The notes: a model not told the origin generated them from the letters alone. Counted from the first letter of the stretch, positions 34,201-38,250 are shown. The stretch: 64,000 nt of DNA from Locusta migratoria (GCA_026315105.1 CM048744.1:930309503-930373502); one strand, 5' to 3'. A program made the numbers and translations.

Positions 34201-34543
34201 ACCTCAATTTATTCTGCGTAATAAAGTAAGTGAATCCAGCCGGTACAAGCCTTCGTAACATGTTGCAGTTTATTGTTAGCAAAATTTCATAATTGCTTTT
34301 TACCGTGTTTCCAGGCTACTGTTTGAATTCCCTCCAACGGGCGGTGTCCTCAGCTCTCACGACTTAACAGCCATGAAGTTAATACGTTATGTCGAGCCAT
34401 TCGATTATGTTGTAATGGGCTTTGAATTTATGTTCATATTCTTCGTCATTTTCTTCACTATAGAAGAAGTGATAGAAATCGTGTTTTTCAAATTAGACTA
34501 CCTTTCTCACTTCTGGAATTACATAGATTTGGTGATTTTAATG
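3001..34543 (+). CDS. Pkd2: polycystin-2-like TRPP cation channel, six internal exons (partial gene)
   Basis: This is the only host gene recognised. Six exons join in frame (111, 143, 132, 125, 225 and 229 bp) and code for 321 residues. In order they give the end of the N-terminal cytoplasmic tail and S1; the extracellular polycystin (TOP) domain; S2; and the start of S3. Diagnostic matches to vertebrate PKD2/PKD2L1, recalled from family knowledge, include FGPRDGTAW, VYNANLNLFCVIK, LLFEFPPTGGV and MKLIRYVEPFDY. The TOP-domain Cys pair (13 residues apart, in the exon at 33766) and an N-glycosylation site just before it (RNDS) are both kept. Polycystins form tetrameric, Ca2+-permeable channels in cilia, ER and sperm membranes, often with a PKD1-type partner. 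The N-terminus, pore, S4-S6 and C-terminal EF-hand/coiled-coil region are not in the exons found. Assignment to PKD2 rather than a PKD2L paralogue is inference. Confidence 0.93.
3181..4103. repeat. foldback repeat with tRNA-like modules in both arms
   Basis: The left arm (about 3181-3440) and the right arm (about 3845-4103) are diverged inverted copies of about 260 bp around a 400-bp unrelated core. Each arm contains a tRNA-like head with a box-B-like motif: GTGGTTCGAATTCTC in the left arm and GTGGTTCAAGTCCTG when the right arm is read on the minus strand. It lies just inside the PKD2 intron after exon A. It could be a foldback DNA transposon or an old inverted SINE pair. Confidence 0.65.
5123..5727. 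mobile_element. palindromic MITE, about 190-bp inverted arms
   Basis: The first and last roughly 190 bp are near-identical inverted copies. The outer ends read TACAGGGTGTCCCAGC and its mirror GCTGGGACACCCTGTA. A second inner inverted pair (ATAGCATGACAAATCAC and its complement) flanks the centre. A T run of about 50 at 5300-5350 interrupts the left half. No open frame is present, so it depends on an autonomous element in trans. The superfamily was not determined. Confidence 0.8.
5960..7320 (+). pseudogene. hAT transposase (DUF4371 / ZMYM1-like), broken by stops and shifts
   Basis: Successive + strand pieces match the order of a hAT transposase of the zinc-finger MYM-type-1-like group. First comes the DDE-domain part (FDSVPDVAHREQMSQVFRYV). 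Next is the helical insertion segment around 6587-6874 (LAEIREKFFEQ, QKMSGELAGD). Last is the hATC dimerisation end around 7140-7300 (SVNC, then ST.NYGTRSR). Many stops separate them, so it is not functional. Confidence 0.7.
7331..7728. other. AT-rich intronic sequence, nothing recognised
   Basis: This holds low-complexity AT-rich sequence with an ATT/TAT-rich patch near 7650-7680. No coding or repeat family was recognised. Confidence 0.5.
7729..7955 (+). repeat. tRNA-derived SINE (type 1) with a 43-T tail
   Basis: The head GCCGGCCGCGGTGGCCGAGG holds a class-II tRNA-like box A. The box B is GGGGGTTCGAATCCCCCC, followed by the shared body (GGGACTGATGACACC) and the ending AACATTTGAACA. The tail is a run of 43 T at 7913-7955. 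Part of the head (the 'CTGAGGCG' segment) is deleted. No clear target duplication is visible. Confidence 0.92.
7956..8984. other. intronic stretch without a recognised element
   Basis: A G-rich run lies at 7978-7990. An open minus-strand frame of 124 codons (8444-8818) exists but resembles no family I know and has no splice or start context, so it is not called a gene. GC content rises locally around 8480-8660. Confidence 0.5.
9050..9739 (+). mobile_element. mariner element, internally deleted, TA duplication
   Basis: The ends are inverted: CGAGGCGCGTCCAGAAAGTA at the left and its complement ending CTGGACGCGCCTCG at the right, each flanked by TA (9048-9049, 9740-9741). The + strand carries the mariner HTH region (VIRFLNARKVTPSEIYRQ) and DEERSGRPPFVTEKLV, then C-terminal remnants. 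The catalytic D,D34D core has been deleted. It sits inside the LINE endonuclease/linker region. Confidence 0.88.
10087..10985 (-). mobile_element. CR1/Jockey-like LINE fragment, RT domain to C-terminus, inverted
   Basis: Read on the minus strand it gives ICDWIGDFLSEVTQFAVI, GFPQGSVIGPLLFLICIN and LYADDAVIY (the RT catalytic YADD), then WCKNWQLTLNNAKCEV. It ends with GLTEDIKRVQRRAARFVLSR. It is 5'-truncated, carries shifts, and lies in opposite orientation within the surrounding + strand LINE. It is closely related to the copy at 32520. Confidence 0.82.
11077..11278 (-). repeat. tRNA-derived SINE (type 2), 12-bp target duplication
   Basis: On the minus strand it has a tRNA-like head (GTGGCCGAG-like box A region and box B GGTTCGAGTCCTCCCTGGGG), then the GTGTGTGTTAGTTAG body and the TTTGAACATTT ending. 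It is flanked by CTCACTAACTCC at 11065-11076 and 11279-11290, an exact 12-bp duplication of LINE sequence. This marks L1-type (LINE-driven) insertion. Confidence 0.93.
11290..12259 (+). pseudogene. reverse transcriptase of the interrupted LINE
   Basis: RT motifs appear in order in shifting frames: AGVEEELKELKTNKSPGPEG; VTPVYKKGKR; LTSVCCRVLEHI; KLLAMRQHGFGKHRSCETQL; KAFDTVPHRRL; MPQGSSIGPLIFSIYIN; and LFTDDAVVYRR. The usual [YF]ADD is FTDD here, so both catalytic Asp are kept. Frame breaks near 11730 and 11860 show it is dead. It ends where the unknown 1.03-kb element was inserted. Confidence 0.8.
12260..13287. mobile_element. unrecognised 1.03-kb element in a LINE, about 15-bp target duplication
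   Basis: The LINE reading is cut after GTGGATTGTCGACTT (12245-12259) and resumes from GTGGATGGTTGACTT (13288-13302): 13 of 15 bases match, as expected of an aged target duplication. Both ends carry TAGTTCGCGA in inverted orientation. The same word recurs throughout the element, including a perfect-length 26-bp tandem array. No coding frame of note is present. The family is not recognised. Confidence 0.7.
12708..12837. repeat. tandem array, five 26-bp units (AGTTCGCGA...)
   Basis: Five consecutive units of 26 bp start with AGTTCGCGACCGA or a close variant and end in CGCGCATATTTT or a close variant. A partial sixth (AGTTCGCAGCTCGG) follows at 12838. Unit length is constant although sequence has drifted. 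The array lies inside the unrecognised element. Confidence 0.85.
13978..15101 (-). mobile_element. CR1/Jockey-like LINE fragment, RT to C-terminus, with internal duplication
   Basis: Read on the minus strand, the upstream part (15000-15101) holds a decayed 'GVPQGSIIGP' RT motif. The downstream part ends with GLTEDVKKVQRRAARFVLSR and KTLTEKRYSLRGDLFVKFLS. The C-terminal segment is present twice because of a 411-bp tandem duplication. A SINE interrupts it at the 5' side (15102-15305). Confidence 0.8.
14008..14834 (-). repeat. tandem duplication of a 411-bp LINE segment
   Basis: Copy 1 (14008-14418) and copy 2 (14419-14834) both begin GAAGTTTGGTGAAAGAAATT and both end in TTTATCGTGCAAAT. They differ by scattered substitutions and a few small indels. 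The duplicated unit codes for the LINE C-terminus, so the fragment carries two tandem C-termini. Confidence 0.9.
15102..15305 (-). repeat. tRNA-derived SINE (type 1), 10-bp target duplication
   Basis: The minus strand reads GGCCGGCCGCGCTGGCCGAGG, box B GGGGGTTCGAATCCCCTC, the body with GGGACTGATGACCCC and the ending CATTTGAACAT with T run. CCATATATCA flanks it on both sides (15092-15101 and 15306-15315). It is inserted in the RT region of a minus-strand LINE. Confidence 0.95.
15323..15380. repeat. (TA)n microsatellite
   Basis: An almost pure TA dinucleotide repeat of about 58 bp directly follows the SINE target duplication, which itself ends in TATATCA. Confidence 0.97.
15381..15767. other. 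intronic stretch, nothing recognised
   Basis: The sequence has unremarkable composition, with a short + strand open frame (15507-15737) that matches nothing known to me. It lies between a LINE/SINE cluster and the Penelope-like element. Confidence 0.4.
15872..16522 (-). other. 642-bp segment absent from the sister pseudo-LTR, 9-bp flanking repeats, charged open frame
   Basis: GCCGGTGTT occurs at both edges (15872-15880 and 16514-16522) and the sister copy has a single junction there. The minus strand is open down to a stop at 16176. The reading is highly charged, with TDEVMDPFDCEKLTQQSRL, then a Tyr-rich stretch (NPGYMYRYWQIEMV), then an Arg/Glu-rich C-terminus predicted as helix (AKERQEEQERRRQERIRRW). 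A start is uncertain: an ATG near 16480 (MAANVENQN) is in another frame. I do not recognise the product. It may be a separate insertion, or an original part deleted from the sister copy. Confidence 0.5.
16537..16544 (-). promoter_or_regulatory. TATA box in the PLE-2 pseudo-LTR (long copy)
   Basis: TATATAAG on the minus strand within CAGCTATATAAGCACA. The same box lies in the same place in the other pseudo-LTR copy, downstream of the GC-rich palindrome. Conservation in both copies suggests the element promoter. Confidence 0.55.
16642..16832. repeat. GC-rich palindrome in the PLE-2 pseudo-LTR
   Basis: Two arms of about 66-70 nt (16642-16709 and 16762-16832) are near-perfect inverted copies; each contains CACTTGATCACGTGATATGA or its complement. 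They flank a 50-nt GC-rich loop. It is far richer in GC than its surroundings, and the sister copy at about 18700-18900 has the same plan with different arm sequence. Confidence 0.85.
16863..17129 (-). pseudogene. PLE-2 C-terminal coding part after the GIY-YIG start
   Basis: The minus reading HCLTNGHKIQFENTKIL, then YYWDSVINEADEIRL and RAWGRALDVERKRR is the usual end of arthropod Penelope proteins after the GIY-YIG core. It is in a different frame from the upstream piece. The junction at 17130-17133 is a frame break. Confidence 0.75.
17133..17789 (-). pseudogene. Penelope-like RT thumb and GIY-YIG endonuclease, 5'-truncated
   Basis: The minus frame gives HMNGVHPNIKFTVEMEKDG, LPFLDVLVEQ, LGHSVYRKSTHTDRYLNG, a middle segment and FCGATTSKIGRLLKRPGL. 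It then reads IPCECVSIYIGQNIRTVAER, the Cys-containing linker and the YIG half of the GIY-YIG nuclease motif. The RT fingers and palm with the catalytic Asp pair are missing. The first residues (17762-17789) belong to the inverted pseudo-LTR, not to the original protein. Confidence 0.85.
17762..17829 (+). repeat. inverted copy of the PLE-2 C-terminal coding edge
   Basis: The + strand here reads RLNVNNFNRDQRYTPCRAWG, the same peptide region found on the minus strand near 16961-17030. It is the inner edge of the inverted pseudo-LTR, cut off from the rest (which resumes at 18651) by the insertion at 17831-18650. Confidence 0.75.
17831..18060 (-). repeat. tRNA-derived SINE (type 1) with poly-A tail in sense
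   Basis: The minus strand reads GCCGGCCACGGTGGCCGAGG, box B GGGGGTTCGAATCCTCCC, then GGGACTGATGACCCTGTAG. It ends in a tail of 53 A (a T run at 17831-17883 on the + strand). Most relatives in this window end in T instead. It is inserted in or beside an older SINE whose remnant follows at 18061. Confidence 0.9.
18061..18096 (-). repeat. remnant of a second tRNA-like SINE family
   Basis: This short piece reads, on the minus strand, CCGGTGGTCTTGGGGTAAAG then GCTCGAATGG. It is the head of the repeat found complete at 48637-48903. Confidence 0.75.
18097..18650 (+). pseudogene. LINE reverse transcriptase fragment (CR1/Jockey-like)
   Basis: The LINE piece runs from the linker before RT (KALKIVQQWKGRW) through RT motifs (KEPSCEIQLALFIHKIQ, INGVFLDFRKAFDTVQHRRL) with several stops. 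It is about 90% identical by eye to 48904-49365 and shares with it the same upstream SINE junction. It lies inside the PLE-2 pseudo-LTR. Confidence 0.8.
18651..19131 (+). repeat. 5' inverted pseudo-LTR of PLE-2, short version
   Basis: It starts with the PLE coding edge (NRETRAPGSNVAPAVRS, the same as on the minus strand at 16870-16930). It continues through a GC-rich palindrome and a TATATAAG box, and ends GGCTAGTAAACCGCCAATAT then TTTATGG. It is the opposite-strand counterpart of 15780-16870 without the 642-bp segment. Confidence 0.8.
18999..19006 (+). promoter_or_regulatory. TATA box in the PLE-2 pseudo-LTR (short copy)
   Basis: TATATAAG within GTTGCTATATAAGCAGG, at the position equivalent to the minus-strand box at 16537-16544. 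Confidence 0.55.
19400..19593 (-). repeat. tRNA-derived SINE (type 1), exact 12-bp duplication
   Basis: A full-length copy on the minus strand (GGCCGGCCGCGGTGGCCGAG head, TTTGAACATTT end) lies between CCTTGATCATTC at 19388-19399 and 19594-19605. It is inserted in otherwise unremarkable intron sequence. Confidence 0.96.
20088..20282 (-). repeat. tRNA-derived SINE (type 2 variant), 12-bp duplication
   Basis: The head on the minus strand is GCGCGGGAGTGGCCGAGCGG with box B GGAGGTTCGAATCCTCCC. The 3' end lacks the TTTGAACATTT run seen in others. ATGTCGATTACT (20076-20087) and ATGTAGATTACT (20283-20294) flank it, with one mismatch. Confidence 0.93.
20602..20655. repeat. (TG)n/(CG)n microsatellite
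   Basis: A TG repeat changes into CG and CTCG dinucleotides just upstream of PKD2 exon B. It is a Z-DNA-prone alternating purine-pyrimidine tract only about 55 bp from the splice acceptor. Confidence 0.95.
20711..20853 (+). CDS. Pkd2: PKD2 exon B: start of the extracellular polycystin (TOP) domain
   Basis: The acceptor is TACTTTTTAG; the donor is GTAAGG. The split codon with exon A gives V, then TYGARNPSAFYYTEILSHLF and onward to TIQRFWE. This matches the family pattern 'TYG...YYYT..M..LFL.TP......F......DFW'. An N-glycosylation sequon (GNST) is present. The intron before it is 17.6 kb and full of transposons; the intron after it is only 78 bp. Confidence 0.9.
20932..21063 (+). CDS. Pkd2: PKD2 exon C: TOP domain, 'GLY...LLGVPRIRQ' region
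   Basis: The acceptor is ATGTTTCAAG and the donor is GTAAAA. The 44 codons, phase 0 at both ends, read FMEKPMMDGLYRSSV at the start and NKMLGVPRLRQ at the end. These align with the family segments 'F.EG.LLDGLYW' and 'LLGVPRIRQ'. The next intron is 12.7 kb and is built mostly of LINE, PLE and SINE insertions. Confidence 0.9.
21064..21870. other. intron sequence after PKD2 exon C
   Basis: AT-rich and without a recognised repeat. The donor GTAAAA opens the 12.7-kb intron. No exon-like frame with splice sites was seen. Confidence 0.5.
22118..23407 (-). pseudogene. RTE copy 1 reverse transcriptase, FADD changed to FVVD
   Basis: RT motifs in order: KAPGVDDILSELL, ENYRTISLISHG, VFVDLEKAFDNVDW, GVRQGCSLSPMLFN, then LRFVVDIVILSE where copy 2 has LSFADDIVILSD. 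The catalytic box at 22646-22657 has therefore lost its first Asp. A stop at 23085-23089 splits the frame. The C-terminal ALYGSETWTTRSSDKKMIEA segment follows. Confidence 0.85.
23560..25017 (-). pseudogene. RTE copy 1 endonuclease and linker, split by a SINE
   Basis: Pieces read GILRVGAWNVLTLNCVGK and RLKLDVVGISED before the SINE. After it come ISEDRWQDEQDFWSGEYRVI, the segment GKRNERGDRLVDFRAEHNLM, YQIDFIMVRNRFRNQ, and the linker IGRRTRPNRNPWITQDIL. These match an apurinic-type endonuclease. The frame is broken near 24230-24384. Confidence 0.8.
24586..24787 (-). repeat. tRNA-derived SINE (type 1) in the RTE endonuclease, exact 15-bp duplication
   Basis: A full-length minus-strand copy lies between CGATCTTCACTAATC at 24571-24585 and 24788-24802. 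Those bases encode the endonuclease GISEDR region of the RTE, so the SINE landed after the LINE was in place. Confidence 0.97.
25607..26066 (-). repeat. inverted 5' pseudo-LTR of PLE-1
   Basis: The opposite-strand copy of 26444-26903, matching by eye with very few differences (for example TTCAATATTC against ATTTAATAAA context near 25890). Its outer end holds a hairpin, GGGC-TTT-GCCC, beside GTTTCGG. Confidence 0.93.
26071..26373 (+). CDS. GIY-YIG endonuclease domain of a Penelope-like element, C-terminal fragment
   Basis: One hundred codons stay open to a TAA stop. The reading is CNECDKAYIGQTGRPFKIRF with the Cys-x2-Cys and YIG half of the motif. Next comes REHINTSENNVSAFGTHL, then LMDVLEELQIYTHMTKYPEQ and the stop. 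In Penelope proteins this nuclease follows the RT and nicks target DNA. No start codon or RT precedes it; the upstream edge is the pseudo-LTR boundary. It is an intact domain but not an expressible gene on its own. Confidence 0.88.
   Translation, partial: CNECDKAYIGQTGRPFKIRFREHINTSENNVSAFGTHLRENKHSTESIEENLKILHIVSKGQLMDVLEELQIYTHMTKYPEQMLNEQTEMHNKKIHRKFP
26444..26903 (+). repeat. 3' pseudo-LTR of PLE-1
   Basis: The direct-sense copy. Near the outer end it reads AAATGGGCAAAGCCCGAAAC then TAGTCGTCAG, a short hairpin followed by GAAAC and GTC, and finishes TGTCTTTTCTTCA. Confidence 0.93.
27490..28080 (-). pseudogene. LINE C-terminal and 3' end fragment (Jockey/R1-like)
   Basis: The minus strand reads LSVVLTAPPDIRRRIASKAQ, PENDPRHPMFGNKTPLLRLK, then CECGELQDFNHQKVCQKLP, a degenerate Cys/His motif like the zinc knuckle at the end of many LINE ORF2 proteins. 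It closes with a 3' end containing ATGATTGGCGTTTTAGGGCG that I recall as a common orthopteran LINE terminus. It is 5'-truncated. Confidence 0.65.
28175..28430 (-). repeat. tRNA-like SINE (type 3), degenerate
   Basis: It shares with 52537-52791 the run GGAAATCGGCCGTGCCCTTT then GAAAGGAACC, the GATGGCCGGA segment and a tRNA-like head at the right edge. No duplication is evident. Confidence 0.8.
28440..28570 (+). pseudogene. end of another Penelope GIY-YIG protein
   Basis: The + strand reads EICTHLAKYPDKTLNERTEL then KSKR. This lines up with IYTHMTKYPEQMLNEQTEMH of PLE-1. It is a different, diverged element, cut by the SINE at 28575. Confidence 0.6.
28575..28759 (+). repeat. tRNA-derived SINE (type 2), diverged
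   Basis: The head is GCGCGGAGTAGCC with box B GGCGGTTCGAGTCCTCCC, then the GTTGTCCTTAGTGTAAGTTA body and the TATTTGAACATTTT end. Confidence 0.85.
29000..29650 (-). pseudogene. mariner-like transposase C-terminal half
   Basis: The minus strand reads MPSAGKAGKVILTVFFDVRY, RPRLLREGVISAR, then EFWEQEMLRLVKQWDSCGQV and SGDYF. These match the mariner-type end 'PSAGKVMLTVFFD...RPGLLREGV...LVKQWDRCGQVSGDYF' known to me from insects. A G run of about 18 at 29560-29582 and shifts break it. Confidence 0.75.
30329..30540 (+). repeat. tRNA-derived SINE (type 1) with T then G tail
   Basis: The full body is present with head GCCGGCCGCGGTGGCCGAGG. The tail is a run of 17 T (30510-30526) followed by 14 G (30527-30540). 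It is inserted in the RTE between GTAAGATATAGGGAACGG and the continuation GACGGAATATTATTC; a short ACGG is shared. Confidence 0.92.
31136..31798. mobile_element. MITE of Tc1/mariner type, about 100-bp inverted ends
   Basis: The left end GATCAAAAAGTAGGTATAAA and right end TTTATACTGACTTTTTGATC are inverted copies continuing for about 100 bp each; the right end is followed by CCCAGTA. The core holds a 40-plus A run (31241-31283). It also holds, on the minus strand, MMVNILSISCKEHYLWFVLI from the tail of a transposase. It interrupts RTE copy 3. Confidence 0.82.
32179..32519. other. intron sequence between RTE copy 3 and the next LINE
   Basis: No repeat or coding family recognised. Confidence 0.5.
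32520..33536 (+). mobile_element. CR1/Jockey-like LINE, 3' half with complete 3' end
   Basis: RT and C-terminus are followed by a 3' UTR ending in a hexamer-like tail, TATGTAGATGTAG. It is 5'-truncated at the RT middle. The reading frame is open from 32548 to 33207; an expanded G run (33207-33217) then breaks it. It lies 230 bp upstream of PKD2 exon D in the same orientation. Confidence 0.85.
32548..33207 (+). CDS. LINE reverse transcriptase fragment, FADD intact
   Basis: There are 219 open codons. GVPLGSVIGPLLFLVFIN is at residues 31-48. FADDAVVY starts at residue 61 with both catalytic Asp. WCENWQLTLNKEKCEV and TKYLGVTITNNFDWREHI follow. It ends QRRATRFVLSR just before the G run. There is no true start, since the first Met is internal to RT. 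It is the best-preserved LINE of this type here and presumably a recent arrival. Confidence 0.82.
   Translation: MCDWIHDFLSERTQFVVIDGKSSSKTEVISGVPLGSVIGPLLFLVFINDLGDNLSSSLRLFADDAVVYRLVKSTEDQKQLQSDLDKISTWCENWQLTLNKEKCEVIHMITKRNPLNFNYAINQSNLKVVNSTKYLGVTITNNFDWREHIENIVGKANQRLRFIGRTLRRCTSSTKETAYITLVRPLLEYCCPLWDPHHVGLTEDIEKVQRRATRFVLSR
33766..33890 (+). CDS. Pkd2: PKD2 exon D: TOP-domain cysteine loop
   Basis: The acceptor is a long T-rich tract ending CAG; the donor is GTATGT. The frame reads LRVRNDSCEV, then STCYDSYSSAAEEK and EPFGPRDGTA. The two Cys, 13 residues apart, correspond to the disulfide-bonded pair of the human TOP domain, and RNDS to its glycosylated RNGS. It ends two bases into the Ala codon that exon E completes. 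Confidence 0.92.
34001..34225 (+). CDS. Pkd2: PKD2 exon E: end of the TOP domain, entry to S2
   Basis: The acceptor is GTGTTTCCAG; the donor is GTAAGT. After finishing the Ala codon it reads WTYSSNKELDG, YHGGGYYQDLS, RATRAILLDFTVYNANLN and LFCVIK. This is the most conserved stretch of polycystins ('W.Y.S...L.G....Y.G.GY..DL' and 'TRA...DF..YN.N.NLFC'). A second sequon (PNKT) is present. The introns on each side are 110 and 89 bp. Confidence 0.95.
34315..34543 (+). CDS. Pkd2: PKD2 exon F: pre-S2, S2 and start of S3
   Basis: The acceptor is GTGTTTCCAG; the donor is GTACGT. It completes the Lys codon and reads LLFEFPPTGGV, MKLIRYVEPFDY, a strongly hydrophobic S2 (FMFIFFVIFFTIEEVIEI), then FWNYIDLVILM. 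The family pattern is 'EFP.TGG' and 'FW..LD..I'. It ends at a codon boundary, so the next exon should start in phase 0 with the rest of S3. No such exon was found in the remaining 29 kb. Confidence 0.95.
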
Positions 34544-35270
34544 GTACGTACATAATAAAGCTAAATTGGCGGAGTTTTAAGATTCACGTATCTCTGTAAA
34601 AATTGGTTTCCTGTTTTCGTAACGAATAATGAGTCAGCTCATGTTTCGAAATTGTGATTGTTGCTTGTGTAGTTTTATAATGATTTTACGTGGAACTTAT
34701 ATGTGCCACTGGACTTGAGGACGAATAAATTTACGGAATCAACTATTTTTACTAAGGATTTGAATCTATAAAAAGAAGAAAGTAACATCATCATGACAAA
34801 CAAATTTAATTATTGAAAGCTTAGTATTTTTATAAAATGTTCTTAAACATGTCTGAATACATAAAGGTACTTTTGAGTAGCTACGTATGGTATTAGTCCT
34901 TAACTCTTGCTTGCATGAGTGCATATCCTTGTTTTCTCCCCTTCTTTTTATATTTCTGCCAGTTAAAAGCTGCCTTACAAGATAAGGCCGACAAGAATGT
35001 GGTCATTTTCTCCTCCACTATTACAGTTAACACCTGAACAAAAATGTTCATTATTATGACGCCCAAAAGGAAAGGAAAAAAAAAAAAAAGATTGCTCCAT
35101 TGACTTTCTGTCAATAGCAAAGCTTTCTCTCCGCTCGTTGAAACAGTCTACAGCACAGATTAAAATACATAAACCTGAAATTTCAAACAGAAATGCCAAC
35201 AAAAGGCCTCAAAATTACGATCTTCAACACGAACTGGTTATAATGCGAAACCATTAAACAAGTTCCTTCT
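34544..35270. other. intron after PKD2 exon F, no exon found
   Basis: AT-rich with an A run near 35078-35091. I looked for the next PKD2 exon (rest of S3, then the 'AYWQ..FNN' region) here and further down and did not find it. Confidence 0.5.
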
Positions 35271-35760
35271 TCATCTACTTTGTGTAAGTTTTCTACATCA
35301 TGGGGTATCTCTCACATTCAAGTTTCCAACTCATCCTATCTTGCCAGGTCTCTTCGTGCATTGTTGTGTCCTTCATTGCTTGTCTCATCACAGTCTGGCC
35401 TCACTCTGTCGTTCCAATTTAGCCGGGGTCTTCCTCTTTCCCTGTGTCGTGGAGGTCTCCAGTACCATATTCGAAAAAAATGTTCATATGTGGGAGCAGG
35501 GACCAAACTGCTGATGTCATCGGTTCCTAGACTTACAAAATGTTTAAAGTAACTTATGCTAACAACAACAACACACATACACAAACGCGCGCGTAATCCG
35601 CAAGATGATGCAGCCATTCCCGCACGGCAGTATCATATTTTCTAAGGCCATTTTTTCTCTGGGATTCTTCTGAGATGTCCATACAATGTTAGGCGTTTGT
35701 TTTTGTGTCTACAATATCGATGGCCACTCCCAGCTGTTCTCGCAGCCCTTAATTTTTTTT
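35270..35760 (-). pseudogene. LINE C-terminal fragment, split by a SINE
   Basis: The minus strand reads WYWRPPRHRERGRPRLNWND then RVRPDC, like the 'R.RGRPRLRW.D.V..D' tail that ends RTE/CR1-type proteins. The upstream part continues beyond the SINE at 35471-35625. It is only a 3' end. Confidence 0.55.
35471..35625 (-). repeat. tRNA-derived SINE, internally deleted
   Basis: The 3' body on the minus strand (CATCAGCAGTTTGG-type, AACATTTTTTTCG end) is kept, but most of the tRNA box B is gone. AGTACCATATT on the left and AGTATCATATT on the right look like an aged duplication. Confidence 0.75.
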
Positions 35761-36223
35761 TATTTTTTCCTTTCTTGTTACTTCACAGCTTGGTCTCCGA
35801 AACTCCACTTCCATCGCCTTTAATATTGTCTCATTGACCCCATTGGCCTCCCTCGGGCAGCTTTTGGTTTTTGCGGCCCCAACCCCATTAGATTTTGAGG
35901 TCTGAGAGTGTCTTTCATTTTCCTTTTCACTCTCCAACGGTGGCGACATGTAGAAGACGGACTTCACTACGGTGAAGCTGGTGAAGCCATTCATGATCAA
36001 TTGACCCTGAAGTCAAGATCGACATTCAGTATAAAGGAAGAATACCTCTAGTAACAATTTCTTGGGCTTCCTGGTTGCAGGTTGATGCGTCGGGCTTGAT
36101 CCCCATCACTCGGAAAATTGCTATCTGCAAAAGCTAAGAGTGAAGCTTCGAAACCAGATCGTATTAAACGAATCTGGAAGTGTTATATGAATAAATACTT
36201 GCACATACTTGTATATATATAAT

Positions 36224-36420
36224 CAAATGTTTATAAATCTGTGGAACTTAAATATTCTGGTTAACAATCCGTAGGCTTACAAACTACTATTGTAATGTAA
36301 CGTAAATATAAACACACACACACACAGACGCACCCATGCCCCAGGGAGGACTCGAACCACCGACGGCGAGCAACCACGCGGTCCGCACCATGGCACCTTA
36401 TAGCGCTCGGCCACTTCACA
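36224..36420 (-). repeat. tRNA-derived SINE (type 2)
   Basis: The minus strand shows the GTGGCCGAGCGC head, box B GGTGGTTCGAGTCCTCCC and a GTGTGTGTTTATATTT body with a TG microsatellite. The 3' end is AAACATTTG. Confidence 0.88.
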
Positions 36421-36687
36421 GTGATACGTGAATATTTATAGCAAACAATTTTAAACAGACAGTAACTACCTTTACTGAGCGTATGTATTGAATACAAGAA
36501 AAAAAGTATATAAAACCGCCAAAAAATAATGCGCAACTGAAACAACTAAGAAATATCCCGTACATTATAAGTCTGACAGTTGGTCTGTTGGCTCCAAACA
36601 GTTGTTAGCAATCAATACTATATCGGATTTTCTCGCATATGTGGGACTTTCATAGCCATGTGAACTCAAGGAAGAAATATGTAAGTG

Positions 36688-36688
<1 letters not shown>

Positions 36689-36727
<39 letters not shown>
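36689..36727. repeat. (CA)n microsatellite
   Basis: Nineteen or so uninterrupted CA units. Confidence 0.97.
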
Positions 36728-36729
<2 letters not shown>

Positions 36730-37635
36730 ATTAATAGCCATTGGTAGGCCGCTGGAGGTAGTTGGTACCACATCTGCATACGCAAGTCACCTGATTCCCG
36801 TGAATTTCAGGCAGGAGGTGGAGACCTCTGATGTCATATTAAATCACATTCCAGATATGTTAGATCGGGTTCAGAACTTGCATCAAACCCCTGGCCTTGG
36901 TACATTATCTTAGATTAGACTAGTACTTGTTCCATAGATCATGAATACGACACTTCGTAATTATGTGGAACGTGTCAGGTGAAACGTATTGATAGATTTA
37001 AAGTAATTACAGTTACATTCTACCGATACTCAGCTTTTCGACTTAACGATGTATGGGGGTTCCGCTCGCTGCAGCATTATTCTCCTGGGGCGTCATGGTA
37101 GAAGTAAGTACAATTTTTCACGTCTTCTTTAATTTAAATTAAACTTCTTCTCCACCAAAACATTACAACAACGTACACAAATTACCACAACACAGACTGA
37201 CAGATTCCAAAGTACTCGACAAAAGACAAAACTCCAACTCCCCCACACAAGGCGGTGAGGCAAATATATAACATCGGCAATAATGATGTTTCATTAAGCA
37301 TTGTTCATAACAATAGAATATACTGATTTGCAATTAACAAACTTAACAGAAAAACATTTCATGTACTCAAAAGTAACCACAATAAAAAATGAAAACTATA
37401 CCCACAATAATTTTAGATCGCACCTATCTTTTTAAGTTTTAATCACGCTACTTTTTGTTTGACAACAAACCAAAATGTTAAATGTCAATTAATTAGTTAA
37501 CGAGTACATCACACATGTTCCTAACATATATTGAACTATCAATTATATTGTCAAATCTGAAACTAGGTTTAAAATGTCACGTCAGTCAATATATACAAAG
37601 AAACACAATATACAAATCTCGAGTACATCATTAAT

Positions 37636-37827
37636 GCCGGCCGCGGTGGCCGAGGGGACTAAGGCGCTCCAGTCACGGTCTGCAAGGCCACTACGGTCGG
37701 GGGTTCGAATCCCCCCTCGGGCATGGATATTTGTGCCGTCCTAGTTCGTAAATAGTTCATAAGTAGTTTGTAAGTTTAGGGACTGATGACCCCGTAGCTA
37801 AGTCCCATAGACTATACAAACAAACAA
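37636..37827 (+). repeat. tRNA-derived SINE (type 1) with CAAA tail, exact 11-bp duplication
   Basis: Full length, flanked by ACATCATTAAT at 37625-37635 and 37828-37838. The 3' end is (CAAA)n rather than poly-T or poly-A, a third tail type in this window. Confidence 0.95.
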
Positions 37828-38166
37828 ACATCATTAATTACACAATTAGCTGGTCTACACAACTTGTTTATGAGCCTAACATACATACAATGCTATTTGT
37901 TTTCCTTTCTTTTTGTTTTTCACAAAAGTTTTTACAGTTCGTCTGTTTATGCCTTTAAATAACATACAATGATGCAACTATTGTTTATAGAACTCTCTGG
38001 AAAGAAAATATATGAATCTCTTAATTAATGAAATCTATCACTTGTTTTAATCACAGTATCACCGAGACACTGTCCTACACTGATTCCTAGACTGGTTATA
38101 TCGTTTTTAACTAACTTCACACGCAATTTTTATTACTATAGAACCACACGATTCCGGATCCGAAGC

Positions 38167-38250
38167 AGACGGTATCGTAGGATGACATTGAGATGAGGGG
38201 ATCAGGCAGACGGTATTGTACGATAACATTGAGATGAGGGGGTCAGCAGT
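38167..38250. repeat. short tandem repeat, two units of about 42-48 bp
   Basis: GCAGACGGTATCGTAGGATG and GCAGACGGTATTGTACGATA begin the two units, each continuing ACATTGAGATGAGGGG. Confidence 0.85.
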
